Shown here: piece by piece, positions 19,919-28,691 of the stretch
How positions within the stretch are numbered: position 1 is the first letter of the stretch
How the letters are laid out: every line of letters begins with the position of its first letter
Assembly: GCF_004745805.1 (NCBI RefSeq)
Contig: NZ_SRLQ01000001.1
Location: 372,001 to 436,000, forward strand
DNA length: 64,000 nucleotides
Direction of reading: 5' to 3'
Origin: Mycolicibacterium sp. CH28
Lineage (GTDB): Bacteria > Actinomycetota > Actinomycetes > Mycobacteriales > Mycobacteriaceae
Notes under the pieces: model-generated
Databases searched by the model: none
What the model saw: only the letters and a program-made list of their open reading frames with translations
What the model was told of the DNA's origin: nothing
Program-made: the position numbers and the translations under genes

Positions 19919-20974
19919 ATGAGTACCCAGTCCGACGTGACCCTCTCGCACGAAGTCGTTCGCGACGAACGGGTCAAGGAGCGCAATCGCATGCAGCGAT
20001 TGCTCATTCGTCCCGAAATGGGCGCACTGATCGGCGCCATCGGCATCTTCACCTTCTTTGCCATCGTGGCCGGACCGTTCCGCTCGCCGGAGTCGCTGGC
20101 GACTGTGCTCTACGCCAGCTCCACTATCGGCATCATGGCGTGCGCGGTGGCGCTGCTGATGATCGGTGGGGAGTTCGACCTGTCTGCCGGGGTGGCGGTG
20201 ACGTTCAGCTCGCTGGCCGCCTCGATGTTGGCCTACAACCTTCACCTCAACCTGTGGGCGGGCGCCGGGCTTGCCCTCGTCCTGGCGCTGGCCGTCGGCT
20301 TCCTCAACGGGTATCTGGTGATGAAGACCAAGATCCCCAGCTTCCTGATCACCCTGAGTACCTTTCTGATGCTCACCGGCATCAACCTGGCGGTGACCAA
20401 GCTGGTGTCGGGTCAGGTCGCCACCGCAAGCGTGTCGGACATGCAGGGCTGGGATTCGGCCCGCGCGGTGTTCGCGTCGTCGTTCACCATCGGCGGCGTC
20501 AGCATCCGCATCACCGTCGTGTGGTGGCTGCTGTTCACCGCGATCGCCAGCTACGTGCTGTTCAAAACACGAGTGGGGAACTGGATTTTCGCCGTGGGCG
20601 GTGACCAGGACAGCGCGCGAGCGGGCGGCGTGCCCGTGATCAAGGTGAAGATCGGCCTGTTCATGGTTGTCGGGTTCGCCGCCTGGTTCGTCGGCATGCA
20701 CTTGCTGTTCTCGTTCAACACGGTGCAGTCCGGCCAGGGCATCGGCAACGAATTCCTCTACATCATCGCCGCGGTCATCGGCGGCTGCCTGCTGACCGGT
20801 GGCTACGGCACAGCGATCGGGGCGGCGATCGGTGCCTTCATCTTCGGTATGACCAACCAGGGCATCGTCTATGCGGGGTGGAACCCCGACTGGTTCAAGT
20901 TCTTCCTGGGCGCCATGCTGCTATTCGCGGTGATCGCCAACAACGCCTTCCGCAACTACGCCGCCAAGAGGTGA
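19919..20974 (+). CDS. Sugar ABC transporter permease (RbsC/FrcC-like)
   Basis: A 351-residue membrane protein with about ten hydrophobic helices. It has the family motif IGGEFDLSAGVAVTFSSLAAS near residues 85-100 and the ATPase-contact loop AVGGDQDSARAGGVPV. The sequence KIPSFLITLSTFLMLTGINLAVTKL is typical of the ribose/fructose-type permeases. ATG 19919 follows a purine-rich GAAGAGAGAGAA. It pairs with the binding protein upstream and the single-domain ATPase five bases downstream. Confidence 0.9.
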   Translation: MSTQSDVTLSHEVVRDERVKERNRMQRLLIRPEMGALIGAIGIFTFFAIVAGPFRSPESLATVLYASSTIGIMACAVALLMIGGEFDLSAGVAVTFSSLAASMLAYNLHLNLWAGAGLALVLALAVGFLNGYLVMKTKIPSFLITLSTFLMLTGINLAVTKLVSGQVATASVSDMQGWDSARAVFASSFTIGGVSIRITVVWWLLFTAIASYVLFKTRVGNWIFAVGGDQDSARAGGVPVIKVKIGLFMVVGFAAWFVGMHLLFSFNTVQSGQGIGNEFLYIIAAVIGGCLLTGGYGTAIGAAIGAFIFGMTNQGIVYAGWNPDWFKFFLGAMLLFAVIANNAFRNYAAKR

Positions 20975-20979
20975 AAGAA

Positions 20980-21795
20980 GTGACCGCCACCATGGACCGT
21001 CCCACGAACGAGGCCCCTGCTGGGGGCAAGGTGCCCCTCGTCGAACTGAAGAGCGTCGGCAAGAGCTACGGCAACCTCACTGCGCTCAAGGATATTTCGC
21101 TGCGCGTGCACGCCGGCGAGGTGACCGGCATCCTCGGCGACAATGGCGCCGGCAAGTCGACCCTGATCAAGATCATCGCCGGATTGCATCAGCCCACCGA
21201 GGGCCAGCTGCTCGTCGACGGCGAGCCGACGAAGTTCGCCTCACCCGGTGAGGCGCTGGGCAAGGGCATCGCCACGGTGTACCAGAACCTCGCCGTCGTG
21301 CCGTTGATGCCGGTGTGGCGAAACTTCTTCCTGGGTCAGGAGATTCGCAGGAAGAGCTTTCCGTGGTCTCTCGACGCCAACGCGATGCGGGCCACCACGC
21401 TTTCGGAGCTGTCCAAGATGGGTATCGACCTGCCCGATGTCGACGTGCCCATCGGCTCGCTGTCCGGTGGTCAGCGCCAATGTGTGGCAATCGCGCGGGC
21501 GGTGTTCTTCGGCGCTCGGGTGCTGATTCTCGATGAGCCGACCGCGGCGCTGGGCGTCAAGCAGTCCGGTGTGGTGCTCAAATACATCACCGCTGCCAAA
21601 GAGGCGGGCTTCGGGGTCGTGTTCATCACTCACAACCCGCATCACGCCCACCTGGTCGGTGACCACTTCGTGCTGCTCAACCGGGGCCGCCAGAAGCTGG
21701 ACTGCACCTACGACGACATCACCCTGGAGCACCTGACTCAGGAGATGGCCGGCGGCGACGAACTCGAGGCGTTGTCCCACGAGTTGGGCCGCTGA
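20980..21795 (+). CDS. Sugar ABC transporter ATP-binding protein (FrcA-like)
   Basis: A 271-residue cytosolic ATPase with one nucleotide-binding domain: Walker A GDNGAGKST near residue 48, signature SLSGGQRQCVAIARA, Walker B VLILDEPTAALGV and H-loop FITHN. Most ribose-type importers use a double-length ATPase, so a single domain marks the FrcA subtype, which works as a homodimer. GTG 20980 is preferred for its AAGAGG site; ATG 20992 is a fallback. It ends the transporter operon. Confidence 0.88.
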   Translation: MTATMDRPTNEAPAGGKVPLVELKSVGKSYGNLTALKDISLRVHAGEVTGILGDNGAGKSTLIKIIAGLHQPTEGQLLVDGEPTKFASPGEALGKGIATVYQNLAVVPLMPVWRNFFLGQEIRRKSFPWSLDANAMRATTLSELSKMGIDLPDVDVPIGSLSGGQRQCVAIARAVFFGARVLILDEPTAALGVKQSGVVLKYITAAKEAGFGVVFITHNPHHAHLVGDHFVLLNRGRQKLDCTYDDITLEHLTQEMAGGDELEALSHELGR

Positions 21796-21796
21796 A

Positions 21797-22303
21797 TCAG
21801 CGTGGAGTCAGCGCGAACAGCCGCAGCTCACGATCGGTGCGGGTGAGATATGACTGATACATCGGATAGGCGAGGAAGCGCGCCAGCCCGCGCTCCCGCT
21901 CGGCGCCGGTCAGCAGGGTCGCGGTCACCGGGACCTCGACTCCGTTGATCGCCACCACGGCCTCGGCTTCGGCCAGCAGATTCGCGCTCCACGCCGGGTG
22001 GTGCCGCTGACCAAAGTTGCTGCCGAGGACCAGCAGGCTCTCGCCGTCGCGCAGGTAGCTCAGCGCCGACAGCCGCTGCTGGCCTGACTTTCGGCCCGTG
22101 GTGGTGAGCAACAGCTCGGGCAGCGATGTCGGCCCGAACAGGGTGTACCTGCCGCCGGTGGCGCGCAGCAACCGGCGATCCAACGGCACCAGCAGCCGGA
22201 TGAAGCGGGACCCCAGCGGCGAGGACGCCACCGCCAGGATCGGCTTGAACAGCGGCGAGATGTCCTCGTTGCCCCAGCGGGCGTCGGGAAAGGAGTGTGG
22301 CAC
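21797..22303 (-). CDS. Deazaflavin-dependent nitroreductase-family (DDN-like) protein
   Basis: A 168-residue split-barrel protein of the F420-binding family common in mycobacteria. The core reads LLLTTTGRKSGQQRLSALSYLRDGESLLVLGSNFGQRHHPAWSANLLAEAEAVV, the usual beta-barrel and cofactor region. GTG 22303 gives a sensible length, but its ribosome binding site is weak. It has no evident link to inositol metabolism and may be an F420H2-dependent quinone or unsaturated-compound reductase. Its stop lies almost against that of the convergent ATPase gene. Confidence 0.75.
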   Translation of the reverse strand: MPHSFPDARWGNEDISPLFKPILAVASSPLGSRFIRLLVPLDRRLLRATGGRYTLFGPTSLPELLLTTTGRKSGQQRLSALSYLRDGESLLVLGSNFGQRHHPAWSANLLAEAEAVVAINGVEVPVTATLLTGAERERGLARFLAYPMYQSYLTRTDRELRLFALTPR

Positions 22304-22343
22304 CCTGCCATGGTGCCCGATTGAGCCGCGGTGGGATGCCGGC

Positions 22344-23321
22344 TCAGCGTGCCGACATCCCCGCTGCCCGGTAGGCGGCGTCGACGTAGTGCATGTTCTG
22401 CACCGCGTCCTCGACCCCGATCGGCAGTGGGGCACCCTCGAGTAGGTGCGCAGCGAACGCCTCCAGCTGATAGGAGTACGACGGGCGCACCCCCAAGTGC
22501 TCCACCCGGTCGCCGTGCGGGGTGCGGATGGTGATCCGGTCGTCACCGTGCGGGTTGATGAAGTTGTGCGCCACCGCGTCACCCTTGGTGCCGACCACTG
22601 TGATGGTGAACGAAAATGCTTGGCCGACCATGCTGTTGGCGCTGCAGCCGGTGGCGCCGGCGGGGAAATGGACCTCGACGTCGCACCACTCGTCGATGCC
22701 CGGGCTGCGCTGCGAGGCGTGCGCGACGGTGATGGCGGGCCGGCCGAGTCCCCGGGCGCCCAGTTGTCGCATGATATGCAGCCCGTAACAACCCAGATCC
22801 ATCAATGCGCCGCCGGCCAGGTCGAGTGACCACCGCGGGTCGTTCGCCGCCGGCGCAGGCATGGCCATCCGCACCTCGACGTGGCGGATCTCGCCGAGCT
22901 CGCCGCCGGTGGCCAGTTCGAAGATGCGCTGGGTAACCGGGTGAAACAGATAGTGAAATCCCTCCAGCACGGTCACCCCCGCGGCCTCGGCCGCCTCGGC
23001 CACCGAAACGGCCTCGGTCTGGTTGCGGGCGAAGGGTTTCTCCGAGAGCACCGGCTTGCCCGCCCTGATCGCCGCGAGGTTCCACGGCGCATGCAACGCA
23101 TTGGCCAGCGGGTTGTAGACGACATCGACATCGGGGTCCTCGATCACGTCGGCATAGGTCGCCGCAACCCGCTCGACGCCGTAGGTGTCGGCGAACACCC
23201 TGGCCCGCTGCGGGTCACGGGCGGCCACCACGACCAGCCGGTGCCCCAGCTCGCGCGCCGGGCCGACGATCGCCTGCTCGGCGATGCGCGACGCACCGAG
23301 CACCCCGATCCGCAGGGTCAT
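22344..23321 (-). CDS. Gfo/Idh/MocA-family oxidoreductase
   Basis: A 325-residue NAD(P)-dependent dehydrogenase. Residues 4-14 (IGVLGASRIAE) form the nucleotide-binding turn. LSEKPFARN near residue 95 carries the catalytic Lys of the EKP motif. VLEGFHYLFHPVTQRI is the substrate-domain entry seen in dimeric dihydrodiol/xylose dehydrogenase relatives, so this member differs from the two IolG-like proteins nearby. It overlaps the IolE-like gene by four bases (ATGA), making it the fourth gene of the PhyH operon. The substrate is probably a cyclitol or related sugar. Confidence 0.82.
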   Translation of the reverse strand: MTLRIGVLGASRIAEQAIVGPARELGHRLVVVAARDPQRARVFADTYGVERVAATYADVIEDPDVDVVYNPLANALHAPWNLAAIRAGKPVLSEKPFARNQTEAVSVAEAAEAAGVTVLEGFHYLFHPVTQRIFELATGGELGEIRHVEVRMAMPAPAANDPRWSLDLAGGALMDLGCYGLHIMRQLGARGLGRPAITVAHASQRSPGIDEWCDVEVHFPAGATGCSANSMVGQAFSFTITVVGTKGDAVAHNFINPHGDDRITIRTPHGDRVEHLGVRPSYSYQLEAFAAHLLEGAPLPIGVEDAVQNMHYVDAAYRAAGMSAR

Positions 23322-24199
23322 GCCGGCACGCGGCCCACGATGTCTCGCAGATAGGCGACACTGGCCAGCACGTCACCCAACGGGCCCTCGCCGGCGGGCT
23401 CGCCGTCGAGGATGGTGTCCTGCTCGAGAACGAACCACCCGTCATATCCGTTGGCCCGCAACGCTGTAACGATTCCGGCGATATCGACATCGCCGGTGCC
23501 CAGCGGGGTGTACATGCCCTGTGCGACCGCCTGGGTATAGCTCAGCTCTCCGGATTGCACGCGGGCGGCTAGCGCAGCATCGACGTCCTTGAGGTGGGTG
23601 TGGGCAATCCGGTCGGGCACCGACTGGGCCAGCTGCAGTGGGTCCGTCCCGCCGATCAGCAGATGGCCGGTGTCCAGGCATAGCGAGATCGACGAACCCG
23701 CCAGCACCCGATCCACCTCCACGCCTTTCTCGACCATGGTGCCGACGTGCGGGTGCAGTACTGCGGTGATACCCCGCTCGGCGGCGACCGCAGCCAGCCG
23801 ATCCAGGTTGGTCAGCAATCTCGACCACTGAGCGTCGTCGAGATCGGGACGGGAGTCGTAGCCGTCGGTGCCGGTGGCCGCCGCCAGAACCAGCATCGAA
23901 CCACGCGACGCCACAAGGGAATCGAGAACCGCGGTCACATCGGTGGCGGGGTCGTGATCGGGGTCGTGCAGCACCACCGGTGCGAAGCTGCCGACGCAGC
24001 TCAGGCCGTGGCGGCCCAACACCGCGGTCAGCTCGGCGGGGTCGGTGGGCAGGAAGCCCTCGGGGCCCAGCTCGGTGGCCGAGAGCCCGGCGCGTCCCAT
24101 TTCGGCAAGCACCCGCTCGGGATCGAGTTGATAGCCCCAGCCGGGCACTTCACACACGCCCCACGAAATCGGGGCGCCGGCGATTTTGATGGCAGTCAT
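23318..24199 (-). CDS. iolE: IolE-like inosose dehydratase / sugar-phosphate isomerase family protein
   Basis: A 293-residue TIM barrel of the IolE/IolI superfamily. The N-terminus APISWGVCEVPGWGYQL and the ATELGPEGFLP segment are what I expect of actinobacterial myo-inosose-2 dehydratases. Metal-binding candidates occur in VLHPHVGTMVEKG, CLDTGHLLIGG and HTHLKDVDAA. No other IolE lies in the main iol operon, so this gene probably supplies the dehydration of 2-keto-myo-inositol before IolD. ATG 24199 overlaps the upstream stop by four bases. Confidence 0.72.
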   Translation of the reverse strand: MTAIKIAGAPISWGVCEVPGWGYQLDPERVLAEMGRAGLSATELGPEGFLPTDPAELTAVLGRHGLSCVGSFAPVVLHDPDHDPATDVTAVLDSLVASRGSMLVLAAATGTDGYDSRPDLDDAQWSRLLTNLDRLAAVAAERGITAVLHPHVGTMVEKGVEVDRVLAGSSISLCLDTGHLLIGGTDPLQLAQSVPDRIAHTHLKDVDAALAARVQSGELSYTQAVAQGMYTPLGTGDVDIAGIVTALRANGYDGWFVLEQDTILDGEPAGEGPLGDVLASVAYLRDIVGRVPA

Positions 24200-25209
24200 C
24201 GGCTCTTGACCTCCTCGATACGCACCGGCGCGTGCCGGTGCAGTGATTCGGTGGCCGCTTCGGCGATCCATGCCACCTCGACCGCGTCGGCCACCGTCGC
24301 GCCCGCTGTGGCGTTGCCCTTGGTCACCTCGACGAAAGCCGCCAACTCGGCGCGGAACGCGTCGGTGAACCGATCCATGAAGAAGTGGTGCGGTGGGCCT
24401 TCGGGGAAACTGTTGTGCGGGTCGGTGTTTCGGACGGGGACTCCCTGATCCCAGCCGGCGACGACGCTGTCGTCGAAGCCGTGGACTTCTAGTCGACAGT
24501 CGTAACCGCGGGCGTTGTAGCGCGCCGCCGACACCACCCCGAGTGTGCCGTTCTCGAACGTCACCACCACCACCGCGGTGTCCACGTCGCCGATATCGGT
24601 GAAGCGCGGATCGCCCTGGACACTTCCGGTCGCATACACCTCGACGGCGCGCTGACCGGTGATCCAGCACAGCGCGTCGAAGTCGTGCACGGCGCAGTCG
24701 CGGAAAATGCCGCCGGAGCCGGCCAGGTACTCGAACGGTGGCGGTGTGGGATCCATCGTGGTGCTGCGCACGGTGTGCAGAGCACCCAGTGCGCCGTCGT
24801 CGACCGCCCTTTTGGCCGCGGCGAAGGCGGCGTCGAAGCGGCGCTGATAGCCCACCTGCACCTGCACCGGCACCGCGGACCGCGCGATGATCTCGGCCAC
24901 CCGCGCGCTTTCGGCGGCCGTGGCGGCGATGGGTTTCTCGCAGAACGTGGGTAGGCCCCTGGCAACGGCGGCCAGGGTGAGCTCCGCGTGGGCCGGGGTG
25001 GCGGCCGCGACCACCACTCCGTCGATACCGGAATCCAGTAATTCCTCGACTGAATTGACCGGCGTGGCACCGTGTTTGGTGGCGACGGCGGCGACGACGT
25101 CGGGTCGTTCGTCGGTGACGACCAGCCTGTCGACACTGTCGAGGTTGGTCAGGGTCTCGGTGTGGAACGCGCCGATTCGGCCCAGGCCGATGACGCCGAG
25201 GGTGGTCAT
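24196..25209 (-). CDS. Inositol-dehydrogenase-like Gfo/Idh/MocA protein
   Basis: A 337-residue NAD-dependent dehydrogenase, a second IolG-like protein. The nucleotide-binding motif is VIGLGRIGAFH at residues 5-15, and FCEKPIAAT near residue 92 holds the catalytic Lys. VGYQRRFDAAF and FRDCAVHDFDALCWITG match the substrate-binding helix of inositol dehydrogenases (Asp and His). A GGAG precedes ATG 25209. It overlaps its neighbours by four bases on each side. A different stereoisomer (scyllo- or D-chiro-inositol) is a reasonable guess. Confidence 0.85.
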   Translation of the reverse strand: MTTLGVIGLGRIGAFHTETLTNLDSVDRLVVTDERPDVVAAVATKHGATPVNSVEELLDSGIDGVVVAAATPAHAELTLAAVARGLPTFCEKPIAATAAESARVAEIIARSAVPVQVQVGYQRRFDAAFAAAKRAVDDGALGALHTVRSTTMDPTPPPFEYLAGSGGIFRDCAVHDFDALCWITGQRAVEVYATGSVQGDPRFTDIGDVDTAVVVVTFENGTLGVVSAARYNARGYDCRLEVHGFDDSVVAGWDQGVPVRNTDPHNSFPEGPPHHFFMDRFTDAFRAELAAFVEVTKGNATAGATVADAVEVAWIAEAATESLHRHAPVRIEEVKSR

Positions 25210-26366
25210 GGGATTCTCCGTTCGTTGTGGTCGCCCAAGGCGACGTCGAGGGCATCGGGGGTCAGGCCGTCGGCCAGTGCGGCCAGCACCAGGTCCACCT
25301 GGGTGTGCGGTGCCAGGCTTCCGATCGGCTGGTCGCGGTCGAGGTTGGTGGGGAAGGGATAGCCGTCGGCGGTGGCCACGACCGCATTGAGCAGATCGGC
25401 TTGCGGCCGGCCCGCGGCCTTCATGGCGCACAGCGCGGGGTACACCGCGCGCACCATCGCGACGTGGTCGAGGGCTTCCATGGCGCGGCCGAACGGCGAC
25501 GAGATCTGCAACAGGTTGGCCATCCGCCGCACGTCGGCCGAGGTGTTGGACCCGGCGCCGTGGAACAGTGCTGGGTTGAAGAACACCGCGTCGCCCTTGC
25601 GTAGCGGGATCTGCACGTGGTGGGTGCTGAAGTAGTCGACGAACTCCGGCCGGTGGAACGCGACGTAGCCGCCCTCGAACAGGTGCGAATACGGCAGCAG
25701 CATCGTGGGTCCGCTTTCCAGCGGCATGTCGGTGTGGGCGACCGCGCCCTGCAGCGTCAGCGTCGCCGACAGCCGGTGCACGTGGGCCGGGTAGTCCGTG
25801 AGCTGGTCCGGTGCGACGAATCCGAGATGGTAGTCGCGGTGCGGAACCTGGCCCGCCGCTCCAGGATTGACCACGTTGACCTGTGAGGTGACCTGATAGC
25901 GCGGGCCCAGCCAAGCCTGGCAGACCAGAGCGAGCGTGTCGTTGGCGTAGTAGTCGGCGTAGGTCGTGGGGGAGTGCAGCGCCAGCTTCTGGGCGGCGTT
26001 CCAGACCCGATCATGGGTGTCGGCCGTGCCGAAGTGGTCGCCGGCGGCGGTACCGGCCCGGCGCTGCGCGGTGATCAGCGACCGAAACGCTGCGCTGGCC
26101 GCATCGACGACCGCGTGGGAGAACGCGTCGGCGACCACGATGACACCGGGCCCGTCGGCCAGCGCGGTGATGATCTCGCCCTGCACCGATCGCCGGTCGG
26201 CCCCGACGAGGTCGTTGGCGGCATAGACCAGAACGTTGTCGCGGACCTCGGCGGCGTGCGGGTACGGGTCGAGCTCGGTGCCGCGTTCGGTCAGCCGGTG
26301 CAGGTCGTCGAGCTGGAACGCCGGCTCGGTCAACCACGGCGACGGGTGCGTCCGGACTTCGGCCAT
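25206..26366 (-). CDS. Phytanoyl-CoA-dioxygenase-family (Fe(II)/2-oxoglutarate) enzyme
   Basis: A 386-residue non-heme iron oxygenase. The iron triad is visible as His and Asp in VPHRDYHLGF near residue 176 and the distal His in LFHGAGSNTS near residue 280, followed by the 2-oxoglutarate-binding Arg in ADVRRMAN. It is the first gene of an operon with two Gfo/Idh/MocA proteins and an IolE-like protein, each overlapping by ATGA. In this setting it may hydroxylate or oxidatively demethylate a cyclitol, for example an O-methyl-inositol, but the substrate is not determinable here. ATG 26366 is the natural start. Confidence 0.82.
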   Translation of the reverse strand: MAEVRTHPSPWLTEPAFQLDDLHRLTERGTELDPYPHAAEVRDNVLVYAANDLVGADRRSVQGEIITALADGPGVIVVADAFSHAVVDAASAAFRSLITAQRRAGTAAGDHFGTADTHDRVWNAAQKLALHSPTTYADYYANDTLALVCQAWLGPRYQVTSQVNVVNPGAAGQVPHRDYHLGFVAPDQLTDYPAHVHRLSATLTLQGAVAHTDMPLESGPTMLLPYSHLFEGGYVAFHRPEFVDYFSTHHVQIPLRKGDAVFFNPALFHGAGSNTSADVRRMANLLQISSPFGRAMEALDHVAMVRAVYPALCAMKAAGRPQADLLNAVVATADGYPFPTNLDRDQPIGSLAPHTQVDLVLAALADGLTPDALDVALGDHNERRIP

Positions 26367-26378
26367 GGGCCAAGTCTG

Positions 26379-26430
26379 GTTGTGACACAGACCGCAATCA
26401 ACACCATAAACCCATCAAAAAGCCATCAAC
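26379..26430. promoter_or_regulatory. AT-rich divergent promoter with CATCAA repeats
   Basis: The 98-bp gap between the dioxygenase and LacI genes contains TTGTGACACAG (26379-26389). Three direct copies of ATCAA follow (26397, 26414, 26425), two of them within CCATCAA. Such clustered repeats next to a LacI-type gene are candidate operator half-sites, although no clean palindrome is present. TATCCT on the minus strand (26436-26431) could be a -10 for the dioxygenase operon. Confidence 0.4.
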
Positions 26431-26464
26431 AGGATAGGGTTTCGGCACGATTCGGAGGTGGCCC

Positions 26465-27469
26465 GTGGCGCACCGGTTCAAGGTCCGCGAGATCGCGCAG
26501 CAGTCCGGCCTGTCGGAGGCCACCGTCGACCGCGTGCTCAACGGTCGCCCCGGCGTGCGGGAGGCCACCCGCGCCGAGGTGCTGCAGGCGGTCGAGGACC
26601 TGGAAAAGCAGCGCGCCCAGCTGAGGCTCAACGGCCGGCGCTATCTCATCGACGTGGTGATGCAGACCCCACGCCGGTTCTCCGACGCGTTTCGGGCCGC
26701 GGTCGAGGCGGAGTTGCCGGCCTTCGCCCCGGCGATGCTGCGGGCCCGCTTCCACCTCTGGGAATCCGGTACCACCGATCAGATGGTCGAGACGCTGAGC
26801 CGCATCCGGGGCAGCCACGGGGTGGTGCTCAAGGCGCAGGACGAGCCGGAGGTGGCCGCGGCCGTCGACCGGCTGGTGGCCTCCGGAGTGCCGGTGGTGA
26901 CCTATACGACCGACATCCTCGCCAGTGCGCGCTGCGCCTATGTCGGCATCGACAACCACGGGGCCGGTGTCACCGCGGCCTATCTGATGGATCAATGGCT
27001 GGCCGGCGCCCCTGCCGAAGTGCTGATCACGCTGAGCCGCACGGTCTTCCGCGGCGAAGCTGAGCGCGAGGCGGGCTTCCGGACGGCATTGCGCAAGTCC
27101 GGTCGCGGCATCATCGAGGTGAGCGACAGCGACGGAATCGACGCCACCAACGAGCACCTGGTCCTCGATGCCCTCGACCGCCACCCGCAGGTGGAGGCGG
27201 TGTACTCGGTCGGTGGCGGCAACACCGCCACGGTCTCCGCGTTCGAGAAAATAGGACGCGTGTGCAGAGCCTTCATCGCTCATGACCTAGACCTTGACAA
27301 CCGGCGCCTGCTGACCCAGGGCAGGATCTCGGCGGTGCTGCACAACGACCTTCGCGCCGACGCCCGGCTGGCCATGCGCTCGATCCTTGCCGAACACCGG
27401 GCCTTGCCCCGGGAGGCGGCCCGCCCCGTCCCGATCCAGGTGATCACGCCCTATAACCTGCCCGGGTGA
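26465..27469 (+). CDS. LacI-family transcriptional regulator
   Basis: A 334-residue regulator. Residues 5-28 are a LacI-type helix-turn-helix with hinge (FKVREIAQQSGLSEATVDRVLNGRPGVREATR). Residues ~55-330 are a periplasmic-binding-like effector domain (VVMQTPRRFSDAF, GVVLKAQDEPEV, VPVVTYTTD, YSVGGGNTA). GTG 26465 has GGAGG six bases upstream. It is divergent from the dioxygenase operon and upstream of the PfkB gene. The effector is probably the cyclitol handled by that operon. Confidence 0.87.
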   Translation: MAHRFKVREIAQQSGLSEATVDRVLNGRPGVREATRAEVLQAVEDLEKQRAQLRLNGRRYLIDVVMQTPRRFSDAFRAAVEAELPAFAPAMLRARFHLWESGTTDQMVETLSRIRGSHGVVLKAQDEPEVAAAVDRLVASGVPVVTYTTDILASARCAYVGIDNHGAGVTAAYLMDQWLAGAPAEVLITLSRTVFRGEAEREAGFRTALRKSGRGIIEVSDSDGIDATNEHLVLDALDRHPQVEAVYSVGGGNTATVSAFEKIGRVCRAFIAHDLDLDNRRLLTQGRISAVLHNDLRADARLAMRSILAEHRALPREAARPVPIQVITPYNLPG

Positions 27470-27562
27470 GCGCGACGAGTCGCTGATTCGGGTAATTCGC
27501 GACTAGCATCTCGCGCCGACGGCGACGATGGATGCGCCGACGTTTGATGAGGAGACCAATCG

Positions 27563-28405
27563 GTGCCAGCGCAGCGCGAGCTCGTCCCGGGCGTGACTGT
27601 GCTGGGCAACCTGGCCATCGACGTCATCAACGGCGGGGCCAAGAGTCCCGGCGGTTGCGCGTCGTTCGCCGGGGTGGCCCTGGAGGCCGCAGGTGTCCCC
27701 GGCGGCATCGTGGCCCTGGCCGCCGCCGCGGACCGGCCGCTGTTCGACCCGTTGCTCGAGCGGTTCGGCCCGATGATCCAGATCCTGCCCGCCGACCGGA
27801 CGAGCTCCTTCCGGCTCGACTACGACGACGTCGATCACCGCCGGATGTCCGTCGACGCGATCGGTCCGGTGTGGGGCCCGGCTGAGATCGGATCCGCCGA
27901 CCCGACCACCACGTGGGTGCACCTGGCGCCGCTGCTGCGCACCGACTTCCCGGCATCCACGCTGGCGCTGCTGGCCGAGCGCGGCCATCACGTCGCCTAT
28001 GACGGACAAGGCCTGGTGCGCGCTGACCGGCTGGGGCCGCTGGTCGTCGACCGGCACTATCCGGCCGAGCTGCTGCGCCACATCGACATCCTCAAGCTCG
28101 CCGAGGACGAGGCCGTCATTGTCGCCGAGGGTCGGTTCGACGAAGCGACCGCGGCTCGCCTCGGCGTTCCGGAGATCCTGGTGACGTACGGATCCGAAGG
28201 ATGCGACATCTATACCGGCGCCTCGTGCGTCCGGGTTCCGGCCGCCTGGCGGGTCGAGGGGGTGCAGACGACCGGGGCGGGTGACATGTTCACCACCTGT
28301 TATGTAGCCAACCGGGCGGCGGGGGCCGACCCGGGGGCGGCTGCCAAGGATGCCAGCGCACTCGTCGCCACCGAACTTGAGAAGCGGCTGCCGGCGCACC
28401 CCTGA
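27563..28405 (+). CDS. PfkB-family carbohydrate kinase
   Basis: A 280-residue cytosolic kinase, short for the family (about 300-330). The N-terminal motif is LGNLAIDVINGGAKSPGG and the catalytic signature QTTGAGDMFTTCYVANRAAG near residue 230 is intact. The central part (SFRLDYDD) forms the lid. GTG 27563 follows a GAGGAGA site. It lies 93 bp after the LacI gene in the same direction and may phosphorylate the product of the dioxygenase/dehydrogenase branch. Confidence 0.82.
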   Translation: MPAQRELVPGVTVLGNLAIDVINGGAKSPGGCASFAGVALEAAGVPGGIVALAAAADRPLFDPLLERFGPMIQILPADRTSSFRLDYDDVDHRRMSVDAIGPVWGPAEIGSADPTTTWVHLAPLLRTDFPASTLALLAERGHHVAYDGQGLVRADRLGPLVVDRHYPAELLRHIDILKLAEDEAVIVAEGRFDEATAARLGVPEILVTYGSEGCDIYTGASCVRVPAAWRVEGVQTTGAGDMFTTCYVANRAAGADPGAAAKDASALVATELEKRLPAHP

Positions 28406-28439
28406 CGCCGGACTACTCCCGAGTAACCCAAAAATCTTA

Positions 28440-28454
28440 GAGAACGTGGTTCTC
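28440..28454. promoter_or_regulatory. Inverted repeat upstream of korA
   Basis: GAGAAC-GTG-GTTCTC is a perfect six-base inverted repeat in the 286-bp gap before korA. It resembles TetR-type operators of mycobacterial lipid genes (AGAAC..GTTCT) but has one base too many between the arms for the KstR pattern. The rest of the gap (28455-28691) contains TTGCCT (28564-28569) and, 17 bp on, GGTACT as a weak promoter. I see no gene in it. Confidence 0.35.
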
Positions 28455-28691
28455 GACGAGTGACCAACGACACACTTTTGTCTCATCTGGTTGCTGATCA
28501 TGCGCGTGAGCTGTGGATTCCGCGGCCCTTCGGCGGCGTGTCAACGCCCGGCAGCGGTATAGCTTGCCTAAGAAAGTGCAATAATCGGTACTGCGAGTGA
28601 CAGCAACTCCGGGGCTGTCGATTCCGTTGACGCGCCCTTCCGATTGCGACGTGGAATTCGCCTCCCGGGGCACAGGACGAAAGGCGGACAC

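Noticed and set aside
28434..28460. KstR cholesterol-regulon operator before korA
   Set aside because: The arms fit AGAAC/GTTCT but the spacing has one extra base compared with the KstR pattern, so I keep only an unnamed inverted repeat.
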